Below, piece after piece: positions 1-9,117 of a DNA stretch of 64,000 nt. The stretch spans positions 62,001 through 126,000 of the forward strand of contig NZ_SWJG01000008.1 in the NCBI RefSeq assembly GCF_005870035.1, written 5' to 3'. Under the pieces are notes generated by a model. It was not told where the DNA came from. It worked only from the letters and a program-made list of their open reading frames with translations, and did no database searches. The stretch comes from Spirosoma lacussanchae. GTDB lineage: Bacteria > Bacteroidota > Bacteroidia > Cytophagales > Spirosomataceae. Positions within the stretch are counted from its first letter, which is position 1. The number at the start of each line of letters is the position of its first letter. A program made the position numbers and the translations under genes.

Positions 1-321
1 CCCCGAATGAATCAGGCCCAGGTCTGGTTTATGCTCAACCGGCTCCTCGACGATTACACCTACCATTCCCTGGTTCGGCCCGAGGCCAACAAACGATGCC
101 GGGCCAGTCAATGGAACCCCAACCGACTAACGCCTGAACAGACCAAAACCATTGAAGCCTATTGCATGACCGAACTACAGCCGATAGCCACCCGGACCGC
201 TGCCGGTTTTTTCCCGAAAGACAGTGCTCGGCGCTGTACGATCACCAACCTGCGCTTTGATCTTCCCTGGGACCGCACCTTTGAAGCCGAAATTGATTTC
301 GATCTGAAGCTGAACAACTAA
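1..321 (+). CDS. C-terminal part of an unidentified protein (cut by the window start)
   Basis: The reading frame is open from the first base and ends in TAA at 319-321. The ATG at 7 is the first Met in view, but the codons before it (CCC CGA) are also open, so this is probably the tail of a longer gene. About 104 residues are visible. They are polar, with a stretch reading LTPEQTKTIEAYC that loosely recalls the C-terminal helix of sulfotransferases, which is too weak to name it. There is no membrane segment. It is followed by a 98-base gap and the permease gene on the same strand. I do not recognise the family. Confidence 0.6.
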   Translation, partial: PRMNQAQVWFMLNRLLDDYTYHSLVRPEANKRCRASQWNPNRLTPEQTKTIEAYCMTELQPIATRTAAGFFPKDSARRCTITNLRFDLPWDRTFEAEIDFDLKLNN

Positions 322-419
322 TACAATCTGTTCGATGACGGAAGTAAAGCAGGCAGCGTTTCTGTTTGGCCAGCCGACCACCGCCATTCTGTACTCATCG
401 ACTACCCTGACTCACGCCT

Positions 420-1730
420 ATGATAGCCATTGGTTTACTGATCATATTCCTGGTATTTGCCACCCTGATGTTTTTACGGAAGATGCCGGCGCTGATCGCG
501 CTGCCTGCTATGGCCGTACTCATTGCCGTGCTCGCCCGGCTCGGCGCCACCGATATCCTGAACCAGATTGTGGCGGGCGGTACGGTGAAGCTGGCGCCTG
601 TCTACGTGGCGGTTTTTGCCGGAGCCATGATGGGTCGAGTCCTGATCCAGACCGGCATTGCGGAGGAAATCATTAAACGAGCCGCTGAGTTCGGGGGCGA
701 ACGCCCACTGGTGGTGGCTTTCGGGCTCATGCTGGTGACGGCCATCCTGTTTACGACCCTGCAGGGGTTGGGAGCCATCATTACGGTAGGGTCGCTGGTG
801 TTGCCGATCATGATGAGTCTGGGTATTCCACGCAAGCTGGCGGGGGTACTGTTTCTGCTCGCTTTTGCCACCGGCTTTATATTTAACCCCATCCTGTTTA
901 CCCTGTATCGGCAACTGTTGCAATTGCAGGACAATCAGCCGATGCCGCCGGAGGTGCTACAATTTGCCTTTATCATGCTGGGGCTGATGGTTGTTTTCGT
1001 GATTGCCTACGCCCTGATTGCCGCCAAACGATCGGGGGAGGTATTGCTGCTCTCGGCGGTGGCGGCTGATCGGGTGACCCAGTCCAAAACGACCAGTCCG
1101 CTGAAACGCAAAACCGTCCGGCCCATCGCACTGCTGACCCCCGTCGTGCCCCTCGTTCTGTTCATTGGCTTCAACGCTTTCGGCATTAAACTCGACTTTA
1201 TCGCGGCTTTCCTGATCGGCTCGCTCTACGGGGTCGTCACGACAAATCTGAGCACGGCCATCCAGACGCTGACAGCCTCGGCCATCAAAGGGATTGAAGA
1301 TGGGGCTCCGGCGGCTATTCTGATGATGGGCATCGGTATGTTGCTCAACGCGCTGAACCTGGGCCCGATCAAAACGGCCCTTGAACCCCTGATTGTGTCA
1401 CTCCCGTTTCAGTCGGCCCTCTTTTACGTCGCTTTCTTCGGACTGCTGTCGCCCCTGTCGCTATACCGGGGGCCACTCAATATTTTCGGAATCGGCATTG
1501 GCTTGTTCACGATTATGTTCGGCACCGGCATTCTTCCCGCGCTGGCGTTGCTGGCGGCCATTATCTGTGTGGTTCAGGTACAGAACATCTGCGACCCAAC
1601 CAACACCCACAACGTATGGATCGCCAATTTCGTCGGGGTTCCGGTCGAAGGGCTAACCAAGGAAACCCTGCTACCGGCCATGGCCGTTTGCTTGCTGGGG
1701 CTGATCGTAGCCGCTGTGCTCTTTTTCTAA
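420..1730 (+). CDS. Ion-transporter-superfamily permease (CitMHS/GntP-like)
   Basis: A 436-residue inner-membrane protein made almost entirely of hydrophobic segments (about 11-12 predicted by eye), starting with a membrane helix. Conserved-looking polar loops sit inside the membrane region, for example NICDPTNTHNVWIAN at residues 389-403 and an FNPILFTLYRQ stretch near 160. Both are typical of re-entrant substrate sites in secondary carboxylate transporters. The next gene starts 67 bases downstream on the same strand and encodes a hydantoinase-A-like protein, so the likely cargo is the substrate of that pathway (a cyclic amide, 5-oxoproline or a related acid). That is inference from context. 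There is no clear ribosome site before the ATG at 420, which is normal in this phylum. Confidence 0.75.
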   Translation: MIAIGLLIIFLVFATLMFLRKMPALIALPAMAVLIAVLARLGATDILNQIVAGGTVKLAPVYVAVFAGAMMGRVLIQTGIAEEIIKRAAEFGGERPLVVAFGLMLVTAILFTTLQGLGAIITVGSLVLPIMMSLGIPRKLAGVLFLLAFATGFIFNPILFTLYRQLLQLQDNQPMPPEVLQFAFIMLGLMVVFVIAYALIAAKRSGEVLLLSAVAADRVTQSKTTSPLKRKTVRPIALLTPVVPLVLFIGFNAFGIKLDFIAAFLIGSLYGVVTTNLSTAIQTLTASAIKGIEDGAPAAILMMGIGMLLNALNLGPIKTALEPLIVSLPFQSALFYVAFFGLLSPLSLYRGPLNIFGIGIGLFTIMFGTGILPALALLAAIICVVQVQNICDPTNTHNVWIANFVGVPVEGLTKETLLPAMAVCLLGLIVAAVLFF

Positions 1731-1797
1731 ACCAACACTGACCGAGGCTGTAGCCGGAACTGGCTGAGCCTGATGACCAACGAGACGACTAGCTTCC

Positions 1798-3942
1798 ATG
1801 AAACGACAAGTACGGGTAGGCATTGATGTTGGCGGAACGTTCACCGACGTTGTGGTTGTCGACCACGCCACGCGCGAGGTCATATCCCAGTTGAAGGTTC
1901 CAACCACCCACCACGCTACCGAGGGGGTGGCGCTGGGGATCATTAACGCCATCGCCCGCGCGCTGGCCGAACTGGCCGTTGATCCCGAAGACGTTGTGTT
2001 TATTGCCCATTCAACGACCCAGGCCACCAATGCCCTGCTCGAAGGCGACGTTGCCAAGGTCGGCATCATCGGCATTGGTAATGGCTGGGAAGCCTTCAAG
2101 GCAAAGTCGGATACGAACGTACCGGCCATTGAACTGGCCCCCAGCCGCTGGCTCCAGACCGAACACGTTTTCTGCCAGGGCCGGGAACTGACCGGCGACT
2201 ATGTTGACCGACAGGTTGAAACGTTTCGGCAGAAAGGGATCGAGGTAATCGTCGCATCCGAAGCGTTCGGGGTAGACCAGGACGAGAACGAAATCTTCGT
2301 CAGCGAACGGGCCCGGAAAGCCGGATTGCTGGCCACCAGCGGCCACGATGTGTCTACCCTCTATGGCCTGCGTACCCGCACTCGCACGGCCGTGATAAAC
2401 GGGGCGATTCTGCCTAAAATGATTCACACCGCCACCATGACCGACGAGTGTGTAAAGAAAGCCGGCATCACAGCCCCGCTGATGATCATGCGGTCAGACG
2501 GTGGGGTTATGAGCGTCGATGAAGTGCATCGCCGACCCATCATGACCATGCTGTCGGGACCGGCTGCGGGTATTGCCGGTGCCCTCATGCACGAGCGGGT
2601 ATCGGACGGTATTTTTATTGAAGTGGGCGGTACCAGTGCCGATATTTCGGTCATTCGAGATGGTCAGCCCCAGACCAAGAACGCCCGGGTAGGCGGACAT
2701 CGCACCTACCTCAACACCCTCGACGTTCGTACGCTTGCCATTGCCGGCGGCAGCATGATTCGGGAGTCGGACGGCAAACTTGTGGATGTGGGAACCCGGT
2801 CGGCCCATATCGCCGGTTTGTCGTACGCGTGCTTTCAGACGCCCGAACGCTTTATCGACGCCCGACTGGTACACCTGCGCCCGACCGAGAAAGATGCCGA
2901 CGACTATACAGCCATCGAAACAACCGACGGCCAACGTTTTGCCCTGACGCCCACCTGCGCGGCCAACCTGCTTGGCATCATTCCAGACACGGCGTTTGCT
3001 AAAGGCAATACCGAAGCGGCCCGGCTGGCGTTCAAACCCCTGGCTGATAAACTAGGCAAAACCGAGCTGGAAACCGCCCGGCTGGTGCTCGACATATCGT
3101 GCCGGAAAGTAGCCCGCCAGCTCGAAGAACTCATCATTGAATACCACCTCGATCGAAACACCGTCGAGTTGATCGGGGGCGGGGGCGGGGCCGCATCGCT
3201 GGTGCTGTTCACGGGCGAGCTGATGAACCTGCCCGCCCGACTGGCTAAGAAAGCCGAAGTCATTTCAACCATTGGCGTAGCGTTAGCCATGGTACGCGAT
3301 ACCGTAGAACGCAACCTGGTCGATCCAACGCCCGAGGATATTCTGGCTGTCCGGCGCGAAGCAACCGAGGCCGTCATGAAAGTGGGGGCCCTGCCCGAAA
3401 CCATCGAAGTACAGATTGAAGTAGATACGCGCCGAAATCTGGTGCGGGCCACCGCCTTCGGCACCACCGAACTACGCAAGGACGATAACACAAAAGCCAT
3501 TACGCCTGACCATTGCCGGGCGTCGGCGGCTCGCTCCCTACAGGTCGACGAAGCGGAAGTCAGGCTGTTGGGTCAGACCAGCGGTTTGTACGTATTCGGT
3601 ATGGAGCGGGAATCCAGTCCGTTTTTTGGTTTGTTTAAAAAGCGTCAGCTGTCCGTCCGTATTACCGACAAAACGGGAGTGGTCCGGCTACAGCGAACCC
3701 AGGCAGGCGTGTATGCAACAGACATACGGCAGGTGTCCGCAGAACTGGACCAGGTTATAACCAACCTGACAGATTTCGGCGATGCCGGCCGGAGCCTGCC
3801 CGACATCCACCTGCTGGCCGGTAGCCGCATTATCAACCTATCGGGCCTGGCCGAGCTGGAGCAGGTCCTGGCCCTGGCCCAAACTGAACTCGAAAACCGG
3901 CCCGGCGACGAACCCATTGTGATTATAGCTTCCAGAAAGTAG
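1798..3942 (+). CDS. Hydantoinase/oxoprolinase family protein (HyuA-like) with a long C-terminal extension
   Basis: 714 residues. The N-terminus has the acetate/sugar-kinase-fold phosphate loop VGIDVGGTFTDVVVVD (residues 7-22). A second ATPase motif is seen at SGPAAGIAGA (about 252-261) and EVGGTSADISVI (about 275-286), and a glycine run IGGGGGAAS lies near 460. Together these match the Hydant_A_N and Hydantoinase_A domains of N-methylhydantoinase A and 5-oxoprolinase, which use ATP to open cyclic amides. Residues about 500-714 are an extra domain not found in classical HyuA. No HyuB partner is encoded nearby, although classical enzymes need one. It lies in an operon between the permease and an FAD oxidoreductase, 19 bases upstream of the latter. 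The exact substrate is unknown. Confidence 0.85.
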   Translation: MKRQVRVGIDVGGTFTDVVVVDHATREVISQLKVPTTHHATEGVALGIINAIARALAELAVDPEDVVFIAHSTTQATNALLEGDVAKVGIIGIGNGWEAFKAKSDTNVPAIELAPSRWLQTEHVFCQGRELTGDYVDRQVETFRQKGIEVIVASEAFGVDQDENEIFVSERARKAGLLATSGHDVSTLYGLRTRTRTAVINGAILPKMIHTATMTDECVKKAGITAPLMIMRSDGGVMSVDEVHRRPIMTMLSGPAAGIAGALMHERVSDGIFIEVGGTSADISVIRDGQPQTKNARVGGHRTYLNTLDVRTLAIAGGSMIRESDGKLVDVGTRSAHIAGLSYACFQTPERFIDARLVHLRPTEKDADDYTAIETTDGQRFALTPTCAANLLGIIPDTAFAKGNTEAARLAFKPLADKLGKTELETARLVLDISCRKVARQLEELIIEYHLDRNTVELIGGGGGAASLVLFTGELMNLPARLAKKAEVISTIGVALAMVRDTVERNLVDPTPEDILAVRREATEAVMKVGALPETIEVQIEVDTRRNLVRATAFGTTELRKDDNTKAITPDHCRASAARSLQVDEAEVRLLGQTSGLYVFGMERESSPFFGLFKKRQLSVRITDKTGVVRLQRTQAGVYATDIRQVSAELDQVITNLTDFGDAGRSLPDIHLLAGSRIINLSGLAELEQVLALAQTELENRPGDEPIVIIASRK

Positions 3943-3961
3943 CAGCAGAACCAGACAACGG

Positions 3962-5563
3962 ATGCCAGTTTTAGAAACAGATATTCTCATAGTAGGCGGG
4001 GGTGTGGGCGGATGCGCCTGCGCGCTGGCGGCCTGCGAAGCGGGCTTAACCGTCATCCTGACCGAGGAGTCGGACTGGATTGGCGGCCAGTTTACTACCC
4101 AGGCCACCCCACCCGACGAACACGGCTGGATTGAACAATTTGGCTGCACCCAGACCTACCGACAGTTCCGCGAACGGGTTCGGGACTATTACCGAACCCA
4201 TTACCCACTAACTCCCGAGGCCCGGCTTAACCAGACCCTGAACCCGGGTAACGGCTGGGTGTCGCCCCTGTGTGCTGAACCTATCGTGTTTCTGCGGGTG
4301 CTGCAATCCATGCTACAGCCGTACATTGACAACCAGCTTCTGACGATCCTGTACGAGTACGAGCCGACCGAATCTGTTTACGAGGCAGATACCATCCAGT
4401 CGGTCACCCTGCAGCATACCCAGACGTCCGAAACAGCACGGGTGAACGCCCGATTTTTTGTCGATGCCACTGAGCTGGGCGATTTGCTGCCCCTAACCGG
4501 AACGGACTATGTAACGGGCTCGGAAAGCCAGGCCGAGACCGAAGAGCCCAGTGCCGCGCCTGTTGCCAGACCCGCCAACGTGCAGGCCTTTTCGGTCTGT
4601 TTTGCCATGAGCTATCACGAAGGCGAAGACTGGACCATCGATAAACCAGCCCGCTACGACTATTGGCGAACGTTTGTGCCTCCTTTAACCCCCGCCTGGG
4701 CGGGTCCGCTACTGAGCCTCACCGGCCTCAGCCCCCGTACCCTGCAGCCCGTTCAGTACAATTTTCAGCCTAACCGCGAACCCAACCGGGCCTTTGCCGG
4801 CCTGTGGACCTACCGGCGGATACTGGATAAAAGTCTGTTTGAGGAAGGGGCTTTCGAGTCGGACATTACCCTCGTCAATTATCCCCAGATCGATTATCTG
4901 GGGGGTGATCTGTGCGAGGCTAGTCCAGCCGAGCGCGCCCGCTACATGCAGGAAGCTAAGGAGCAAAGCCTTTCGTTTCTGTACTACCTGCAAACCGAAC
5001 TGGGCTACCGGGGACTGAAACTCCGCCCCGACGTGGTTGGAACTGCCGACGGCCTGGCCAAACGACCTTATATCCGGGAATCAAGACGAATCAAAGCCGA
5101 GTTTACAATTCGGGAACAGCACGTGTCGGCTCAGCTCCGGCCCGGCTCAACGCTGGCGGAGCCGTTCCCCGATTCGGTTGGCCTGGGTTTTTACCGGATC
5201 GACTTACATCCAAGCCTGGGTGGCGATAATTATATCGACGTAGAGAGTCTGCCTTTCCAGATCCCGCTGGGTTCGTTATTGCCTAAACGGGTTGAGAATC
5301 TGTTACCCGCCTGTAAGAACATTGGCACCACCCACATTACCAACGGCTGTTACCGCCTGCATCCCATCGAGTGGAACATCGGTGAGTCGGTTGGTTACCT
5401 GATGGCCTATTGTCTGGAAAAAAAGGTATCGCCCCGGCAGGTACGGAATACCCCCGCGCTCCTGGCTGATTTTCAGGCCGTGCTGAACCAACAGGGCATT
5501 CCCATCGAGTGGCCCGAAAACCTGGTCCTGTCCGAAGGCGACCCGCACCGCCATGCTCTGTAA
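3962..5563 (+). CDS. FAD-dependent oxidoreductase
   Basis: 533 residues with an N-terminal Rossmann dinucleotide-binding motif ILIVGGGVGGCACALAACEAG broken only by family-typical residues (GxGxxG at about 11-16), followed by EESDWIGGQFTTQ. This is the pattern of the FAD_oxidored family (PF12831). A DATELGDLLPLTG stretch near residue 168 and a C-terminal NIGESVGYL segment fit the second half of the FAD fold. No signal peptide is seen, so it is probably cytoplasmic. It follows the HyuA-like gene by 19 bases and precedes the ImmA-like gene by 12, so the four genes from 420 look co-transcribed. The substrate is not predictable; a step next to cyclic-amide opening is inferred. Confidence 0.85.
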   Translation: MPVLETDILIVGGGVGGCACALAACEAGLTVILTEESDWIGGQFTTQATPPDEHGWIEQFGCTQTYRQFRERVRDYYRTHYPLTPEARLNQTLNPGNGWVSPLCAEPIVFLRVLQSMLQPYIDNQLLTILYEYEPTESVYEADTIQSVTLQHTQTSETARVNARFFVDATELGDLLPLTGTDYVTGSESQAETEEPSAAPVARPANVQAFSVCFAMSYHEGEDWTIDKPARYDYWRTFVPPLTPAWAGPLLSLTGLSPRTLQPVQYNFQPNREPNRAFAGLWTYRRILDKSLFEEGAFESDITLVNYPQIDYLGGDLCEASPAERARYMQEAKEQSLSFLYYLQTELGYRGLKLRPDVVGTADGLAKRPYIRESRRIKAEFTIREQHVSAQLRPGSTLAEPFPDSVGLGFYRIDLHPSLGGDNYIDVESLPFQIPLGSLLPKRVENLLPACKNIGTTHITNGCYRLHPIEWNIGESVGYLMAYCLEKKVSPRQVRNTPALLADFQAVLNQQGIPIEWPENLVLSEGDPHRHAL

Positions 5564-5575
5564 ACGTTTCCGTTC

Positions 5576-5875
5576 ATGACCGGCGCCGAGTTAGCCCATC
5601 AGATCAGCCAGCGATATGGCACCACCGATGCAACCGAAATTGCGCAGCGGGCGGGCGTTGTCGTGCGGTACGAACGATGGCATCCGGTTACTATGGGTGA
5701 ATACCACAAAAAGGACCGAACTATCTGCATCAACCTGGCCGCTCCCCTGGAGCCGACGCAGGTACTGGCGCACGAGTTAGCTCATTATTTTATTCATGAA
5801 GCGGGCATCCTGCTGCCCCGTCAGGAAGAAGAAAAACTAGCTGATTCATTCGCCAGGACCTTGCTGGCTGGGTAA
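5576..5875 (+). CDS. Small ImmA/IrrE-type zinc metallopeptidase
   Basis: 99 residues. The zinc site HELAH lies at residues 66-70, followed by YFIHEAG and an acidic helix EEEKLADSFARTLL (about 84-97) that would supply the third ligand and the DUF955 core. The domain is minimal: family members usually carry an extra helix-turn-helix or run past 150 residues. These proteases normally cut a partner repressor of mobile elements or stress genes. No XRE-type repressor is adjacent; the nearest regulator is the convergent ROK gene. The start is 12 bases after the oxidoreductase stop, so it is the last gene of that operon. The function here is unknown. Confidence 0.75.
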   Translation: MTGAELAHQISQRYGTTDATEIAQRAGVVVRYERWHPVTMGEYHKKDRTICINLAAPLEPTQVLAHELAHYFIHEAGILLPRQEEEKLADSFARTLLAG

Positions 5876-5930
5876 GTTAGTGTCGCCCTGCGAATAGTAG
5901 CTGTACCAACTCTGTACGACCAGCAGGGTG

Positions 5931-7088
5931 CTACGGCTCGAAAACCTTTTCGATGACCAGCGCATACGCACCCAGCATCTCTGCTTTTTCGCCCAGCGGG
6001 GAAACCATAAACTCGCAGTCGGCCAGGAGCTGGGGTAGGCTATGCAGACTTAAGCCGCGGATGACCTGATAGGTCAGGTACTCACCTACATCGACAAACC
6101 GGCCGCCCAGAATGAGCAGTTCGGGGTTAAATACCTGTATCAGCATAGACAGGGCTTTGCCGAGTTGTTCGCCCAGGTCTGACAGCAGCTCGTTGACGAG
6201 TCGGTCGCCTTGTTTGGAGAGGGCCATTAAATCTCGATACGGCAGATACCGGCCCGTTTTTTCGGCATACGTTTCTTCCAGAGCCGCCCCCGACACGACC
6301 GTCGAGAGGCAGCCTTTCTTGCCACAAATACACAACTTATCGTTGTCGAAAAAAGTGACGTGCCCAAATTCCCCGGCAAAATAGGAATGCCCGTTATGGA
6401 TGTGCCCGTTCGAGATCAAGCCGACGGCCAGCCCCCGGCTCAGGTTTACATAAACCACGTTTTGTTTGTCGCGGGCCAGCCCGAACACCTGCTCGCCCAT
6501 GGTCATGAAATGGGTATCGTTATCGATATAAACCGGGTATGGCCAGAGTTTTTCCAGCCGGTCGGTCAGGGGTTCGTCGAAGTTCAGGAATGAATAACTG
6601 ATGCCTTTGGCGTGGTTGACCCGCCCGGTGATCCCGATACCCACCCCCAGAATCTTGTCTTCGGCGATGCCTTTATTCCGGATGAGAGTCGGCACCGTAC
6701 GGGCTACAAACTCGAACGATTCGTCGCGCTGGCTGATATCGAAATTATCGGTCTCATAATCGTAGATGACTTCGTGATGGAGGTTGATAATGCTCATCCG
6801 AAACGACTTGAGCAGCAACTCAATCCCCACGATATAGCCCTGGTCCGGGTTCAGATTGTACACGGTTGGCCGACGACCACCTGACGACTCTTTCTTTCCC
6901 GACTCGATCAGGATGTTCTTGTCTACCAGGTCATTGACGAACTTGATGGTGGTGGGTAAACTCAGCCCGCAGAAGTCACGGATTTCAAGCACCGTTTTCC
7001 CTTTTTCACGCAACAGATACTGGATGATTTTTCGGGTCTGCAGACTATGGTTATTGCCGAAACCCAAACCCTCAAGAAAGCTTCTCAT
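5931..7088 (-). CDS. ROK-family transcriptional regulator (NagC/XylR type)
   Basis: 385 residues. Residues about 15-75 form a winged helix-turn-helix (QTRKIIQYLLREKGKT... LSLPTTIKFVNDLV). The remainder is a ROK sugar-kinase-like domain with GVGIGITGRV, a GEFGHVTF segment and the zinc-binding C-x-C-G-x-x-G-C motif at about 251-258. Such proteins repress sugar genes and release DNA on binding a sugar or amino sugar. It converges with the permease-hydantoinase operon with 55 bases between the stops, so which genes it controls is unclear. The 284 bases upstream of its start (7089-7372) hold no gene and no clear operator. Confidence 0.88.
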   Translation of the reverse strand: MRSFLEGLGFGNNHSLQTRKIIQYLLREKGKTVLEIRDFCGLSLPTTIKFVNDLVDKNILIESGKKESSGGRRPTVYNLNPDQGYIVGIELLLKSFRMSIINLHHEVIYDYETDNFDISQRDESFEFVARTVPTLIRNKGIAEDKILGVGIGITGRVNHAKGISYSFLNFDEPLTDRLEKLWPYPVYIDNDTHFMTMGEQVFGLARDKQNVVYVNLSRGLAVGLISNGHIHNGHSYFAGEFGHVTFFDNDKLCICGKKGCLSTVVSGAALEETYAEKTGRYLPYRDLMALSKQGDRLVNELLSDLGEQLGKALSMLIQVFNPELLILGGRFVDVGEYLTYQVIRGLSLHSLPQLLADCEFMVSPLGEKAEMLGAYALVIEKVFEP

Positions 7089-7372
7089 TCAATGTGCCTC
7101 TACAGAACTCTCCGAACGTGGTTTCGGATGCCCTGACAAATATAGAGTTCTGCCATCAAATTACGCGGCCGATCAGCCCAGGTAACGTTCTGAACAGATG
7201 CCCGCTATCTGACTGAGCGCATCCCTGAACAGTAGCTGGTATAGGTCTACGGAATGCTTTCGACCGGTGACTCAAAGGATTAGTTACTCAAGCGTTCATA
7301 CGGTTTATATTCACCAGTCCGCTTAATGTTGACGCTCCCAATCAGTCCCCAACCCTCGTTAATCGCCCTCTT

Positions 7373-8035
7373 ATGAAAACCACAATCCTTTTGTCCTGTC
7401 TGGTCGCATCACTCCATCTGCATGTTCCTACGAATACTCGCTGGCGAGCCGCTCCGCAGGCCCCGGTTCCATGCACCATGTCGAACGGGCAACCCCGACT
7501 CTACCCCTGCGAATTCAAGATTCAGGAGATGTACTTGCTCGGGAAAAACAACGAAGTGGTTGGAACCATCACGCCCGCGAACACCAGCGTCAAGCTGCCA
7601 AGGAGCAAGGCAGTACAGGTCATAAAGTCATCCAGTGGCGAGTCTTTTATCTACAATGTATCGCTGGATATTCGTCGGATCAACACCGCCAGTTTCCCGC
7701 CCAAGCCTTCTCCCATTCCGGGCCTGAACGTTGGTTTTTACGAAGTAGGAACGTCTACCGTTACCAGCCCGATTTCGCCGGGCGAGGTAAAACTCGTCAG
7801 GCGCGTCGACATCGCTCAAGCCTTACCCAAACCGGGCGTCCGCCCTACCCGTATCAGTTTTACCCTGCAGCTAAACTACACCACCGGCGCCGGAGCTACG
7901 ATTGTAGCACCCGTTCAGTACGTTCAGGTTAAAAACCCGATTACGTTCACGAAATTCCCGTCCTCGGTCAACCAATACCGCGACCGGGCCGAAGCGTGGC
8001 TGGCTTTCAGTACCAGCGTGGATATGACGAAATAA
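7373..8035 (+). CDS. Secreted protein of unknown function
   Basis: 220 residues. The first 20 or so (MKTTILLSCLVASLHLHV) form a signal peptide, so the product is exported. The mature part is rich in Pro, Ser and beta-forming residues and contains two Cys near residues 35-50 (PCTMSNGQ, YPCEFKI) that could form a disulfide. The later half has alternating hydrophobic strands (ISFTLQLNYTTGAG), suggesting a small beta-sandwich, perhaps chaperone- or fimbria-like. I do not recognise a family. It stands alone between the ROK gene, which is divergent, and a hairpin at 8160-8190. Confidence 0.65.
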   Translation: MKTTILLSCLVASLHLHVPTNTRWRAAPQAPVPCTMSNGQPRLYPCEFKIQEMYLLGKNNEVVGTITPANTSVKLPRSKAVQVIKSSSGESFIYNVSLDIRRINTASFPPKPSPIPGLNVGFYEVGTSTVTSPISPGEVKLVRRVDIAQALPKPGVRPTRISFTLQLNYTTGAGATIVAPVQYVQVKNPITFTKFPSSVNQYRDRAEAWLAFSTSVDMTK

Positions 8036-8159
8036 GAGGCCTTTTTCTTATTGGTACTAAAGCGTTCGATACTCGTTAGGCGATTGCCCCTCCTATTGCT
8101 CGAATAAGCGGTTGAATCTGCGGATACGTGAACCCCGATGTGAGGCTAACCCGTTTTTT

Positions 8160-8190
8160 GCGCCTGAATCGACGGGTTCGATTCAGGCGC
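8160..8190. terminator. Hairpin between convergent genes
   Basis: GCGCCTGAATCG (8160-8171) and its exact complement CGATTCAGGCGC (8179-8190) make a 12-bp stem with a 7-base loop. A TTTTTT run lies just before the stem and a weaker TTTCCGTTT follows it. It lies 125 bases past the secreted-protein stop and 113 bases past the stop of the opposing gene, so it may end both transcripts. Confidence 0.6.
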
Positions 8191-8302
8191 TTTCCGTTTA
8201 TGGCGGGCAACCTGTTTAACCCGATTTAAAAGGTTCTCTCTTGGCCCCCATGGCTTGTTTACCGGCGCCCTCAGCTGACCATCCCCAACGGGGTCGGTAC
8301 AA

Positions 8303-9115
8303 CTAAGCCGACGTCAGAACCGTAACCTCATTGGGCTGTTCCTCCCAGAACGCACACAGCGTTTGTTTGAGCGGAAAAACCAACCCATGCAAAGCAATCT
8401 GCGTACGGTAGGTTTTGTATTGGGCAACCAACGCCGGAAACAAACGAAGCCGGGCCGATTCCAGAGGCTGAATATCGAACAGGGCCGTTACATCCGAACT
8501 GGTTGCGCGCAGTACATCCTCCTCGTTTAGCTGCAGACGATAGGGGCTAACTCCGGACTGTACAGCTGTCGAGACCGTATGTAAATAGTGCCCATACGCG
8601 GCCAGCCAGAATGCCAGCCCAGCCATAGTATGCCCCTGATTCAACTCTTGCGTCAGCACAGGCAGCAGAAACGCGGGTAAAACAGAAACGCCTTCGGCAC
8701 ATAAGCGGTGAAGCGAATCTGTATCTACCGTTTCGGCAAACTGGTTCAGGAGTTGATCAACCCAGGCACTCTGCTCCGTTTCCGAAACCACCTTATGAGT
8801 GGCGGCATCGAAGTGAACAACAAATGAGCGCAGGTAGGAGTGGTACAACCCCCCGGAACCTATGTCAGCCGTGGGCTCAGCCAGCACAAGGGGATAGGCC
8901 AGCCAGGTAAACGCGGCAACCCGCATCGACTGGTCGGTGACGCCTACGGTCTCAGTCCATTGATCAGCACCGTGGGCTGCGGGACTATACCCCGGCAGGT
9001 TGGCGCCTGTTCTGTCTGCAGTCAGCAACTGATCTATACGTGTCAACATAGCTGGGGCAGTTTTAGGTGGATAAATCCGATAAGACCAAACGAGTCTTCT
9101 CGGCTGGTTGGTCAA
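8303..9115 (-). CDS. Protein resembling the C-terminal domain of mannitol dehydrogenase/uronate reductase, without the NAD domain
   Basis: 270 residues. The second half (LLNQFAETVDTDSLHR... LAFWLAAYGHYL... about 140-195) resembles the all-helical C-terminal substrate domain of long-chain polyol dehydrogenases, where a similar helix pair precedes LALAVAAWxRYV. The N-terminal NAD-binding Rossmann domain expected in those enzymes (about 200 residues with GxGxFxR) is absent, so this is not a complete dehydrogenase. The similarity is from memory of the family and is weak. It is preceded on the same strand by a small gene ending two bases before its start, so the two are probably co-transcribed. 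Confidence 0.6.
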   Translation of the reverse strand: MTNQPRRLVWSYRIYPPKTAPAMLTRIDQLLTADRTGANLPGYSPAAHGADQWTETVGVTDQSMRVAAFTWLAYPLVLAEPTADIGSGGLYHSYLRSFVVHFDAATHKVVSETEQSAWVDQLLNQFAETVDTDSLHRLCAEGVSVLPAFLLPVLTQELNQGHTMAGLAFWLAAYGHYLHTVSTAVQSGVSPYRLQLNEEDVLRATSSDVTALFDIQPLESARLRLFPALVAQYKTYRTQIALHGLVFPLKQTLCAFWEEQPNEVTVLTSA

Positions 9116-9117
9116 CT

